DNA of 53,639 nucleotides, from NCBI GenBank assembly GCA_023411215.1, contig JAEYOY010000046.1, positions 1-53,639 of the forward strand. Reading direction: 5' to 3'. Of this stretch, positions 24,818 through 33,476 are shown piece after piece. The notes under the pieces are model-generated. The model had not been told where the DNA came from. It ran no database searches and worked only from the letters and a program-made list of their open reading frames with translations. The stretch is from Bacillota bacterium. GTDB lineage: Bacteria; Bacillota; Clostridia; Lachnospirales; Lachnospiraceae. Every line of letters starts with the position of its first letter. Position 1 is the first letter of the stretch. Both the position numbers and the translations under genes were made by a program.

Positions 24818-25612
24818 ATGCTAAAAATGATGAACATCTATAAGACCTTCAATCCCGGAACGGTAAATGAGAAGCAGGTATTGAACGGCTTGAATCTTGA
24901 ACTTGCAAGGGGCGATTTTGTTACTGTCATCGGTGGAAACGGCGCAGGTAAATCGACAATGCTGAACATGATAGCCGGAGTCCATTATCCAGATTCCGGG
25001 CGGATTACTTTGGACGGAGAGGATATTACGAAGCTCCCGGAGCATTCCAGAGCAAAGTATCTGGGTAGAGTGTTCCAGGATCCAATGATGGGAACCGCAG
25101 CCAATATGGAGATCGAAGAAAATCTAGCTTTAGCCTATCGACGGGGAGAGAAGAGAAGCCTTGGATGGGGAATTACTAAGGAGGAAAAGGATTTATATAT
25201 AGAAAAATTAAAGATGCTTGATCTGGGACTGGAGAGTAGACTTACGGCAAAGGTTGGCCTGTTGTCCGGTGGTCAAAGGCAGGCTTTGACTCTACTGATG
25301 GCAACGTTAAAGCAGCCCAAGCTACTTCTTTTGGATGAGCATACGGCAGCTTTGGATCCCAAAACAGCTGGTAAGGTATTGGAGCTTTCCGAACAGATCA
25401 TTACAGCGAATTCACTGACCGCATTAATGGTAACCCACAATATGAAGAATGCCATCCAATACGGTAATCGCTTAATCATGATGTATGAGGGTAGAATTAT
25501 TTATGATGTGTATGGTGAAGCCAAGAAGAATTTACATGTCAGCGACCTTATGGAGAAGTTTGAGAAGGCCAGTGGGGGCGAATTTGCCAATGATCGTATG
25601 ATCCTTTCGTAG
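24818..25612 (+). CDS. ABC transporter ATPase, TrpZ-like
   Basis: 264 residues. Walker A is GGNGAGKST (about residues 39-47), the signature GLLSGGQRQALTLLMATL, Walker B LLLLDEHTAALDP and the switch LMVTHNMKNAIQYG. The 'DEHTAALDP' form is typical of the ATPases that go with this permease family. GGAGG precedes the ATG, which follows the permease stop directly. No terminator was seen in the 111 bases to the next gene, so read-through into the GGDEF genes is possible. Confidence 0.9.
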   Translation: MLKMMNIYKTFNPGTVNEKQVLNGLNLELARGDFVTVIGGNGAGKSTMLNMIAGVHYPDSGRITLDGEDITKLPEHSRAKYLGRVFQDPMMGTAANMEIEENLALAYRRGEKRSLGWGITKEEKDLYIEKLKMLDLGLESRLTAKVGLLSGGQRQALTLLMATLKQPKLLLLDEHTAALDPKTAGKVLELSEQIITANSLTALMVTHNMKNAIQYGNRLIMMYEGRIIYDVYGEAKKNLHVSDLMEKFEKASGGEFANDRMILS

Positions 25613-25723
25613 AAATATAAAAGGATAATATTGTTTTTTATATAATAATAGGTTATTATAGTATATAAGCACTAGTAACATATTCTGGATATAATGGCAC
25701 TCATATGAAGTGGGGGTATGCAT

Positions 25724-27607
25724 GTGCTAGGAAGTAAAAGAAGAACGATTGGTGTATTAATATCCCAGGTGAATCATGAATTTCAGGATCACCTTAGTAA
25801 AGGAATAATCACCAAAGCAAAAGAGCTTGACTACAATGTTGCTTTTTTTACAAATTTCGGAGGTTATGGTCAGCCGGCTTATGATATCGGTGAGGCAGAA
25901 ATCTCAAAACTTCCTAACTACGAAGAACTGGATGGCATCATTATTGCCCCGGATACTTTGTTGTTGCAGAATCTGGAAGCACGTTATAAGGATAATATCA
26001 ACCGGAGATGTAAATGTCCGGTTGTTAGTGTGCGAAGAGAAATAAAAGATTATTATAATGTTTTGATAGATGATTACACTGTACTGGATGAATTGTTAAT
26101 TCATTTAGTGGAAGAGCACAAGTTTACGCGGATTAATTTCTTGGCCGGACCGAAGGGGTTTCCGGATTCAGAGAAACGATTAGCGGCTTATAGAAAGGTT
26201 TTATCGGAGCATCAGATTCCTGTGGAAGAAGGTCGAATTTATTATGGAGATTTCTGGAAGTATGCAGGAGTACAAGCGGTAGACCAATGGTTAAGAAGCG
26301 ATTTAGAGAGACCGCAGGCGATAGTCTGTGCGAATGATTATATGGCTTTAACCGTATGTAATGCTTTGGCAGAACGAGGGATTCTAGTTCCGGAGGAAAT
26401 AGCGGTTACCGGTTGTGATGATGTGGAGGATGCGGCAGAATTCAACCCATCTCTTACAACAGCAAGAATGCCGGTATTTGAAATGGGCTTGGAGGCAGTG
26501 CTCAAGCTTCACCGTCATATTCAAGGGAATTTAGAACCGCAAAACTCCTATATGAAGACAATTACCATATATAGGGCTTCCTGTGGCTGCAGAAAGAACT
26601 GGTATCAGGAGGGCAATGACCGGAGACAGAGCCATATCCAAATTCGGGAAAGCCTAACCAGGGCTATTTTTCACAATGCATATATGTCCTCCGATTTGAC
26701 CGGACTTACGAAACTGGAGGATATAAACCAGAGAATATGGACTTATATTTACGAAAATGATAATTTTTCTCATTTTTGTCTCTGTCTGAAGAAGGATTGG
26801 AATGATTATAATGAGGATAGCGCCAGAAGTGAAGATACCTCAATGGTTATGGAGGTAGGCTTTAAGAACAGGATCGGTTACAGCAAGCTGTCCTTCTCAA
26901 GTAGGGAACTTATACCTCCAGAGCTTTCAGAAGATCGACCGATGGCGTACTTCTTTGCTGTGTTGCATCATCAGGAGCGTTCCTTTGGGTATGTGGGAAT
27001 TAGCTTTGATACCATACAGACATATATGGTGACCTTTCAGGCATGGTTAATTAATGTCAGTAACGCGCTAGAGAATGTGAGGGTACACAATGAGCTGAAT
27101 CGTCTGGTTACCATGCTGGAGGAGACCTCCATCCGTGACGATTTGACAGGCTTATATAATCGGAGAGCGTTGAATACAATCGGTAATCGATATCTGAAGC
27201 AATGCGTAGAAGCTCATTCCAGACTTATGGTTTTTACTGCAGATATGGATAAGCTCAAATTTATTAATGATAAGTTCGGACATGCATACGGTGATGTAGC
27301 TCTAAAAGTGGTGGCAGAGGCGATGCTTCAGTCGGCGGGTAACAACGAAATCTGTATCCGTCTTGGCGGCGATGAATTTATGGTCATCGGTATGGATTAC
27401 GATGAAGAGAAGTTGGATCGATTTATAGAACGCTTTCAAAATTCATTGAATCGATTTAATTATATTAAAGATTATGATTTTGGAGTATATGTAAGTTACG
27501 GAAGCCATCTGATTAATCCGGATGAAAATACCTCGATTGAAAGCTGTCTTAATGTAGCCGATAAATTGATGTATCATCAGAAAAAGGGTAAGGAAGCCGG
27601 ACGCTGA
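25724..27607 (+). CDS. Diguanylate cyclase with LacI-type ligand-binding domain (first of a tandem pair)
   Basis: About 627 residues. Residues 1-285 are a periplasmic-binding-protein-like sensor of the LacI/GalR type (RRTIGVLISQVNHEF, DGIIIAPDT, RINFLAGPKG, AIVCANDYMALTVCNALAERG, AVTGCDD), without the helix-turn-helix that LacI proteins have. It ends in a Cys motif (ASCGCRKNW). A region of about 150 residues of unknown type follows, then the GGDEF domain: RDDLTGLYNRRALN, FTADMDKLKFINDKFGHAYGD and RLGGDEFMVIG, which is the intact catalytic signature. No RxxD inhibitory site precedes it. There is no signal peptide, so sensing is cytoplasmic. It should make cyclic di-GMP in response to a small ligand. 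I choose GTG 25724 because it aligns exactly with the start of the following paralogue; an ATG two codons earlier is possible. Confidence 0.88.
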   Translation: MLGSKRRTIGVLISQVNHEFQDHLSKGIITKAKELDYNVAFFTNFGGYGQPAYDIGEAEISKLPNYEELDGIIIAPDTLLLQNLEARYKDNINRRCKCPVVSVRREIKDYYNVLIDDYTVLDELLIHLVEEHKFTRINFLAGPKGFPDSEKRLAAYRKVLSEHQIPVEEGRIYYGDFWKYAGVQAVDQWLRSDLERPQAIVCANDYMALTVCNALAERGILVPEEIAVTGCDDVEDAAEFNPSLTTARMPVFEMGLEAVLKLHRHIQGNLEPQNSYMKTITIYRASCGCRKNWYQEGNDRRQSHIQIRESLTRAIFHNAYMSSDLTGLTKLEDINQRIWTYIYENDNFSHFCLCLKKDWNDYNEDSARSEDTSMVMEVGFKNRIGYSKLSFSSRELIPPELSEDRPMAYFFAVLHHQERSFGYVGISFDTIQTYMVTFQAWLINVSNALENVRVHNELNRLVTMLEETSIRDDLTGLYNRRALNTIGNRYLKQCVEAHSRLMVFTADMDKLKFINDKFGHAYGDVALKVVAEAMLQSAGNNEICIRLGGDEFMVIGMDYDEEKLDRFIERFQNSLNRFNYIKDYDFGVYVSYGSHLINPDENTSIESCLNVADKLMYHQKKGKEAGR

Positions 27608-27721
27608 TAGCGATTTGGAATGAATTAGAGCAGTAGTTGTTGTGGAAGCACTTGTTGCAAAGACAGAGGATATGTATTATGGGGATTCTCTGTTGCAGCT
27701 CTTGATCTGGGGAGAATCAAA

Positions 27722-29650
27722 ATGTTTGGGAATAGCAGAAAAACAATTGGTGTGTTTATTACGCAGGTATATCAGGAATTTCAGGAGGAATTGAGTAAAG
27801 GTATCAGTAAAAGAGCAAAGGAGCTGGGGTATAACGTCGCTTTTTTTTCCAATTTCCTGGGCTATGGGGGATTTGAATATGAGGCGGGCGAGCAAAGTAT
27901 TGCTCTGCTTCCAAGATATCAGGATCTGGATGGTATTATTATTTTACCGGATACCATGTTCGTACAAGGCTTTGATAAGTGTATTCGCGATCATATAACA
28001 AGGTATGCCAATTGCCCGGTTGTAAGTGTAAGACAGAAAATCGATGATTATTATAATGTGCTCATCGATGATACTTCGGTACTAGATGAGATTATTAATC
28101 ATTTTATTGAGAAGCATGGTTATAAAAAGATTAATTTTTTGACTGGGCCAAGGGATAATCAGGTATCACATGTACGGTTGGAAGCCTTCAAACGAATTAT
28201 GAAGGAACATAACCTTCCGGTTGATGAGGACCAGACCTATTTCGGGGACTTCTGGAAGGTACTGGGCCATGATGCAATAAGCTACTGGTTTTCAGACCCG
28301 GATAAGCGCCCGGAAGCGATTATCTGTGCCAATGATTATATGGCAATGACAGTCTGCGACGCTTTGGCAGAGAGAGGAATCTATGTCCCGGAGGATATTG
28401 CTGTATCAGGCTGTGATAATATAGCAATCACAGAAGATTTTTATCCTACCATCACAACGGCAGGCGTTTCTGTATTTGAGATGGGAATGGAAGCGGTTGA
28501 TAAGATCTATAAGCATAACAATCGAATTCCACAGGAGAAGGATCATTACATGACGGCCTTAACCACCATCCGGGAATCTTGTGGCTGTAAACCAGCTATT
28601 AAACAGGAGAATATAAACTTTCGAAGAAATCGTATCATAAAGGAGCTCGAGGCAAAAAATAAATCCATCTATAACAATTCTTTTATGTCGGTAGAATTAA
28701 CGAATGTGACTACAATTGATGAACTGGACCGAAAGCTGGCTTCCAATACGTATATGAATGAGGGATTTAAAAGTTTTTATATGTGCTTACATAAGAATTG
28801 GGAGCAGATTGGGTTAGAGAACCACGATGAGGAAGGGTTAACCGATGATATGGTCATGGAGGTCGGGATAAAAGATACAAAGTGGCTGCAGCGGGTCGAA
28901 TTCAAAAAAACTCAGCTGCTTCCGGTGTTTCAAGCTGAAGAAGAGCCTCAGGTATTCTTCTTCAATATGCTTCATTATCAGAAGATATGCTATGGCTATA
29001 CCGCAATCAGCTTTCACGAGGGACAGGCATACAAATCCTCCTATCAGGGGTGGTTGATTAATGTGTGTAACACTTTGGAGAATATACGAATTCACGGAGT
29101 GTTGAATCAATTGGTAAATCGCCTTGAAGACATGTCAATTAAGGATGAACTGACCGGACTGTATAACCGTCGTGCTTTGGAACAGTTAGGAAATAAATAT
29201 CTGGAGCAGTGCATAAGGCGAGAGACCAAGCTTATGGTATTTTCGGCAGATATGGATAAGCTTAAATATATTAATGATAATTATGGACATGCAAACGGAG
29301 ATATTGCGATTAAAATCGTCGCGGATGCCCTACTTTACGCCTCAGAGGATGACGAGCTTTGTATTCGTATCAGCGGAGATGAGTTCGTAGTCCTTGGAAT
29401 GGATTATGACCAGTCGAAAATGAATGAATTTGTTCGTCGTTTCGAAAGCAAGCTGGATCAAATGAATCAAGAAGGCGGCAGAGAATATAAGGTATACGTT
29501 AGCTATGGATGGTATATAATTAAACCAAATGAATGCACCTCCATTGAGGAATGCCTGATTGTCTCGGATTCCAAAATGTATCAACAGAAATATCAGAAGG
29601 CAGAAATTCGCCTTCAGCATCGTGATGAGTTTCCCAATTATAATGCTTAA
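27722..29650 (+). CDS. Diguanylate cyclase-like protein with LacI-type ligand-binding domain (second of the pair)
   Basis: 642 residues, clearly paralogous to the preceding protein from start to end (for example RKTIGVFITQVYQEFQEELS, AIICANDYMAMTVCDALAERG, ESCGCKPA, KDELTGLYNRRALEQLG, FSADMDKLKYINDNYGHANGD). The catalytic signature reads RISGDEFVVLG, that is SGDEF rather than GGDEF; SGDEF variants can remain active, but activity cannot be told here. It also lacks a DNA-binding domain and a membrane segment. The ATG follows GGGGAG. The two genes are 114 bases apart and probably arose by local duplication; divergence in the ligand-binding half suggests different ligands. Confidence 0.88.
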   Translation: MFGNSRKTIGVFITQVYQEFQEELSKGISKRAKELGYNVAFFSNFLGYGGFEYEAGEQSIALLPRYQDLDGIIILPDTMFVQGFDKCIRDHITRYANCPVVSVRQKIDDYYNVLIDDTSVLDEIINHFIEKHGYKKINFLTGPRDNQVSHVRLEAFKRIMKEHNLPVDEDQTYFGDFWKVLGHDAISYWFSDPDKRPEAIICANDYMAMTVCDALAERGIYVPEDIAVSGCDNIAITEDFYPTITTAGVSVFEMGMEAVDKIYKHNNRIPQEKDHYMTALTTIRESCGCKPAIKQENINFRRNRIIKELEAKNKSIYNNSFMSVELTNVTTIDELDRKLASNTYMNEGFKSFYMCLHKNWEQIGLENHDEEGLTDDMVMEVGIKDTKWLQRVEFKKTQLLPVFQAEEEPQVFFFNMLHYQKICYGYTAISFHEGQAYKSSYQGWLINVCNTLENIRIHGVLNQLVNRLEDMSIKDELTGLYNRRALEQLGNKYLEQCIRRETKLMVFSADMDKLKYINDNYGHANGDIAIKIVADALLYASEDDELCIRISGDEFVVLGMDYDQSKMNEFVRRFESKLDQMNQEGGREYKVYVSYGWYIIKPNECTSIEECLIVSDSKMYQQKYQKAEIRLQHRDEFPNYNA

Positions 29651-29669
29651 AAGAAAGGCTTAGTAGACT

Positions 29670-31151
29670 TTGGACAGGCTATATGATAAATTAATTGCAT
29701 ACAGTGATAAGGGGGATTATCCGATGCATATGCCTGGGCATAAGAGAAATACCAGGCTCTGTGGACCGTTTAATCCCTATGCCATCGATATTACAGAGAT
29801 AGAGGGGTTTGATAATCTTCACCAGCCGGAGGAGATATTATTATCTCTGTCAGATAGAATTAGTCGAATTTATGGGTCAGGATGCTCTTATCCGCTGGTG
29901 AACGGGAGTACGGCCGGAATACTTGCCGGAATCTCTGCAGTAGTCAAAAAGGGTGATAAGATCCTATTGGCGCGCAACAGCCATAAGGCTGTTTATCATG
30001 GAGTTATCCTCACCGGAACGATTCCGGTGTATTGTTATCCACAAAAAATAGAGGGAATGTCCCCTTATGGTGGAATTCTTCCCGAAGATATTGAGAAGTC
30101 GTTGATAGATAATCCCGAGATCAGACTGGTTGTGATAACCTCACCGACCTATGAGGGTGTCGTGTCAGACATAGGGACAATCGCTCGGATTGTCCATGAG
30201 CATGGGGCATATCTACTTGTGGATGAGGCTCACGGTGCTCATTTTAGTTTTCATGAGGAGTTTCCGGTGAGCGCAGTAAGAATGGGAGCCGACTTGATTA
30301 TACAAAGTCTGCATAAGACTTTGCCAGCATTGACCCAGACGGCAGTATTACATTCCAATGCAGAAGAGTTGAATTCGCGAATAAGGAAATACCTTGCGAT
30401 CTATCAGAGTAGCAGTCCTTCCTATGTATTGTTGGCTGGGATAGACCGGTGCATTCAGCTTTTGGAGGAGCAGGCAGGGCAGCTTTTTGAGATTTATGTG
30501 CATAGACTTGAGCAGTTCTATCAAAGGATGAAGAAGCTGAAGGTATTAAAGCTTTTGAGGCCGGAGATTATTGGACAGTTCGGAGCTTATGATCTTGATC
30601 GCTCGAAGCTTACGATATCTGTACAAGGAACCGCTATTACCGGGCATATGCTTCATCAGCTGCTTCATAACAAGTATCAGATTATGTTTGAGATGGAAGC
30701 AATGGATTATGCTCTGGGTATGACCAGCATCTGTGATACGGAGGAAGGCTTCGACCGGTTGGCGGCTGCACTTCTGGAGATTGATGATAGCTTGGTGATA
30801 AGAACGCAACAGCCAGCAATTAATGTTAATAATACAGATACAAATAAGTCTGTGACAGATCGATGGAAAGCATTACTGCCACAGCCCAAAATTATGTTAT
30901 GGCCGTTTGAAGCCTGGGAAAAACCGGTACAGAATATAGATTTTAGTAAGAGCAGCGGACTGATATCAGCTGCCTTCATCAGCTTGTTTCCTCCGGGGGC
31001 ACCGATATTGGTTCCAGGGGAGGAGATATCAGCAGAGCTGATTGAATATGTTCAATCTGCCAGAAGCCAAGGGGTAACTGTCACCGGGCTGACAGGAGAG
31101 AATAAGAACGAAATAGAAGTAGTTGATTATCAAAGCTTTACTAATAAATAA
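29670..31151 (+). CDS. Orn/Lys/Arg decarboxylase family protein (YaaO-like)
   Basis: 493 residues of PLP-dependent fold type I. MHMPGHKRNTRL near the N-terminus, LVNGSTAGILAGISAV, NSHKAVYHGVIL, LVDEAHGAHFSF and the PLP lysine in QSLHKTLPALTQTAVLH (Lys216) are family signatures. The C-terminal part contains LMPPGAPILVPGE-type sequence (LFPPGAPILVPGEEIS). It probably decarboxylates arginine, lysine or ornithine to a polyamine precursor. The only reasonable start is the TTG at 29670, with AAAGG twelve bases upstream. In Bacillus subtilis the homologue yaaO sits at the head of the tmk-yaaR-holB block, as here. Confidence 0.9.
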   Translation: MDRLYDKLIAYSDKGDYPMHMPGHKRNTRLCGPFNPYAIDITEIEGFDNLHQPEEILLSLSDRISRIYGSGCSYPLVNGSTAGILAGISAVVKKGDKILLARNSHKAVYHGVILTGTIPVYCYPQKIEGMSPYGGILPEDIEKSLIDNPEIRLVVITSPTYEGVVSDIGTIARIVHEHGAYLLVDEAHGAHFSFHEEFPVSAVRMGADLIIQSLHKTLPALTQTAVLHSNAEELNSRIRKYLAIYQSSSPSYVLLAGIDRCIQLLEEQAGQLFEIYVHRLEQFYQRMKKLKVLKLLRPEIIGQFGAYDLDRSKLTISVQGTAITGHMLHQLLHNKYQIMFEMEAMDYALGMTSICDTEEGFDRLAAALLEIDDSLVIRTQQPAINVNNTDTNKSVTDRWKALLPQPKIMLWPFEAWEKPVQNIDFSKSSGLISAAFISLFPPGAPILVPGEEISAELIEYVQSARSQGVTVTGLTGENKNEIEVVDYQSFTNK

Positions 31152-31195
31152 AATCATGGGTATCAAAAGAGTCGGAAATGGGAAAGGATATTGAA

Positions 31196-31783
31196 ATGGC
31201 TAGGATTTTTATTGTCATGGGCAAAAGTGCTACTGGTAAGGACACCATATACAAGAAGCTGTTGGAGGCAGAGGAGCTTCATCTTAAGACAGCAGTAATG
31301 TATACGACCAGACCGATTAGGAGATCAGAGGAGAATGGTATAGAGTATTATTTTGTGGATGAGGACACCTTGGTAGAACTACAGAAGCAGAAGAAGATTA
31401 TAGAACATCGTGCTTATGAAACCATACATGGGACCTGGCATTATTTTACCGTAAATGATGGGCAGATTAATCTTGAGGAAGCGGATTATCTGATGATTGG
31501 GACGCTTGAAACATATATACAGATTAGGGAATACTTTGGTAAGGAAAAAGTTATACCAATCTATCTGGAGGTGGAAGACAGCGTCCGATTAATGAGGGCA
31601 ATGAAACGCGAGCAAAAGCAGGAGCCGCCCAAATATGCTGAGATGTGCAGAAGATTCCTTGCAGATGAGGAGGATTTCTCTGAAGAAAACCTTGCAAAAT
31701 GCGGTATCACAAAACGCTATCAGAACCTTGACATTAACATCTGTCTCTATGAAGTCAAGGAGGATATAAAAAAATTACTGTAA
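31196..31783 (+). CDS. Guanylate kinase-like protein
   Basis: 195 residues. The P-loop is VMGKSATGKDT (about residues 7-17), followed by the guanylate-kinase region YTTRPIRRSEENGIEYYFVD, which holds the GMP-binding TRP-R pattern, and a lid-like REYFGKEKVIPIYLEVED. It resembles Gmk but is diverged, with aspartate after the P-loop lysine. Its place between the decarboxylase and yaaR is the position of thymidylate kinase (tmk) in Bacillus. Whether it phosphorylates GMP or something else is open. The ATG at 31196 follows AAAGGA; an ATG at 31178 lacks a site. Confidence 0.8.
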   Translation: MARIFIVMGKSATGKDTIYKKLLEAEELHLKTAVMYTTRPIRRSEENGIEYYFVDEDTLVELQKQKKIIEHRAYETIHGTWHYFTVNDGQINLEEADYLMIGTLETYIQIREYFGKEKVIPIYLEVEDSVRLMRAMKREQKQEPPKYAEMCRRFLADEEDFSEENLAKCGITKRYQNLDINICLYEVKEDIKKLL

Positions 31784-31805
31784 AGTAGTAGGATTCTATG
31801 ATATA

Positions 31806-31939
31806 CTGCGTATATAAGCGAAGCCTGCATCTGAGAAACATAAATAGACAGCTTGCTGTCAGTATTTATGTTTCTCAGATGCAGGCGAGCCAACGCGAGC
31901 GAGTGAACTATAGTTCACGAGCTGCGCTTATATACGCAG
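31806..31939. repeat. Nested perfect inverted repeats upstream of yaaR
   Basis: Outer arms CTGCGTATATAAGCG (31806-31820) and CGCTTATATACGCAG (31925-31939) are perfect. Inside lies a 24-base perfect pair (31823-31846 with 31863-31886), and inside that GACAGC-TT-GCTGTC (31847-31860). The result is a three-level palindromic structure of about 130 bases. Confidence 0.88.
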
Positions 31940-31995
31940 TGCAGAAACTCAAGGCAGAAGTGAACTATAGTTCACGAGCTGCGCTTATAAACGCA
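31903..31995. repeat. 36-base direct repeat carrying a 16-base perfect palindrome
   Basis: Copies at 31903-31938 and 31960-31995 differ at one base. Each starts with the palindrome GTGAACTATAGTTCAC and continues with GAGCTGCGCTTATA. The first copy also supplies the right arm of the outer inverted repeat. A reading frame through this region only translates the repeat and is not a gene. Confidence 0.88.
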
Positions 31996-32014
31996 ACTCT
32001 TTGGAGGAAATGCT

Positions 32015-32455
32015 ATGGAGATAAAAGTGAACCAAATGCAACCTATCAACCAGGTTGAACAAAAAGCACCCGTGCCGGAGGCAGATGGTTCTTTTAAGTA
32101 TACGCTAATTTCTCATATCGAGGAGCAAGAGCTGAAGACAGTACTAAACGGTATGCTGGCGGAGATTACCACACATGGCAAGAAGCTGGCAAAGCGCATG
32201 GACTTAAAGGACATGAAGCACTACCGTGAGCTGATCAAAGAGTTTATGAACGAAATCGTTAATCGCTCCCATAAGTTCTCCAGAGAGAATTTTCTGGATA
32301 AGAAGGGAAGGCATCGTGTCTATACCATGATCAAGCTAGTGGATAAGAATCTGGATGAGCTGGCAGCAGAGCTTATTAAGGACGAGAAGGATCACTTGGC
32401 GATATTAAATAAAATAGATGAGATCAGAGGCTTGTTACTGGACATCCTGACTTAA
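32015..32455 (+). CDS. yaaR: YaaR family protein (DUF327)
   Basis: 146 residues, with the YaaR pattern LAEITTHGKKLAKRMDLKDMKHYRELIKEFMNEI in the centre and FSRENFLDKKGRHRVYTMIKLVDKNLDELA after it, ending in the LAILNKIDEIRGLLLDI helix. It is an alpha-helical protein of unknown function conserved in Firmicutes. GGAGG lies seven bases before the ATG. It is 25 bases upstream of holB, as in Bacillus, and likely part of the operon running to rsmI. Confidence 0.9.
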   Translation: MEIKVNQMQPINQVEQKAPVPEADGSFKYTLISHIEEQELKTVLNGMLAEITTHGKKLAKRMDLKDMKHYRELIKEFMNEIVNRSHKFSRENFLDKKGRHRVYTMIKLVDKNLDELAAELIKDEKDHLAILNKIDEIRGLLLDILT

Positions 32456-32480
32456 ATCACTTTTTTAATGGAGGTTAACT

Positions 32481-33476
32481 ATGCAAGGGTTTGGACAAAT
32501 TATAGGTCATGAAAGTATTATACACCATCTTCAGAACGCGATTAGTTCTAAGAAGATTTCTCATGCCTATATTTTATACGGAGAAGAAGGCATGGGCAAA
32601 AAGCTGCTTGCGAGTGCATTCGCGAAAACCCTGCAATGTGAGCAAGAAGGAATCCTATCCTGTGACCGTTGCAAATCCTGTATGCAGGCGGAAACCGGTA
32701 ACCATCCAGATGTTATATGGGTGACTCATGAGAAGGTCAGCATCGGAGTAGATGATATCCGTCTTCAGGTAAATGCGGATATTCAAGTGAAGCCATATAA
32801 CAGTAGATATAAGATTTATATTATTGACGATGCGGACAAACTTACCGAACAGGCTCAGAACGCATTATTAAAGACCATGGAGGAACCGCCGGAGTACGCT
32901 GTTTTACTTCTTCTGGTCAGCAACATTACATCTTTATTGCCTACAATTTTATCCAGATGTGTCCGGCTTAATCTGAAGCCCGTGGACAAGGCGGCAATCA
33001 AGGAATTTCTTATGCTCCAACATCATATACCGGATTACAAAGCAGATATGGCAGCAGCCTTTTCCAGTGGTAATGTAGGAAAGGCAATTAAATATGCTTC
33101 ATCGGAAGAGTTTGAGAAGATGAAGGACAATGTACTTCACATATTAAAATACATCGACGATATGGAACTTTATGAAGTGATATCAGGACTTAAGGTATTT
33201 TCAGCGAATAAGCCCATTATCGAGGATTATATTGATTTAATGATTTTGTGGTACCGCGATGTGGTAATGTACAAGGCAACGATGGACCCGAATCTTTTAT
33301 TATACAGAGAAGAACTCTCATTTATTAAGCACCAGGCAAGTATAAGAAGCTATGATAATATTGAAAAAATCATAAGTGCGATGGAAAAGGCAAAGATAAG
33401 GTTAAAGGCTAATGTTAACTTTGATATTGCTATTGAACTTATGTTACTTACAATAAAGGAGAACAGTAATGGTTAA
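32481..33476 (+). CDS. holB: DNA polymerase III subunit delta'
   Basis: 331 residues of the AAA+ clamp-loader family. GQIIGHESIIHHLQNAI opens the protein, followed by a P-loop-like ILYGEEGMGKKLLASAFAKT, the zinc module with four cysteines (CEQEGILSCDRCKSC), IYIIDDADKLTEQAQNALLK and the sensor-1 TILSRC region. It is part of the clamp loader that places the beta clamp on primed DNA. The ATG follows GGAGG. Its last eight bases overlap ricT, indicating translational coupling. Confidence 0.94.
   Translation: MQGFGQIIGHESIIHHLQNAISSKKISHAYILYGEEGMGKKLLASAFAKTLQCEQEGILSCDRCKSCMQAETGNHPDVIWVTHEKVSIGVDDIRLQVNADIQVKPYNSRYKIYIIDDADKLTEQAQNALLKTMEEPPEYAVLLLLVSNITSLLPTILSRCVRLNLKPVDKAAIKEFLMLQHHIPDYKADMAAAFSSGNVGKAIKYASSEEFEKMKDNVLHILKYIDDMELYEVISGLKVFSANKPIIEDYIDLMILWYRDVVMYKATMDPNLLLYREELSFIKHQASIRSYDNIEKIISAMEKAKIRLKANVNFDIAIELMLLTIKENSNG

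Noticed and set aside
31798..32058. An 86-codon plus-strand open frame across the repeat region before yaaR
   Set aside because: Its translation merely repeats the DNA palindromes and direct repeat, and it overlaps the well-supported yaaR start in another frame.
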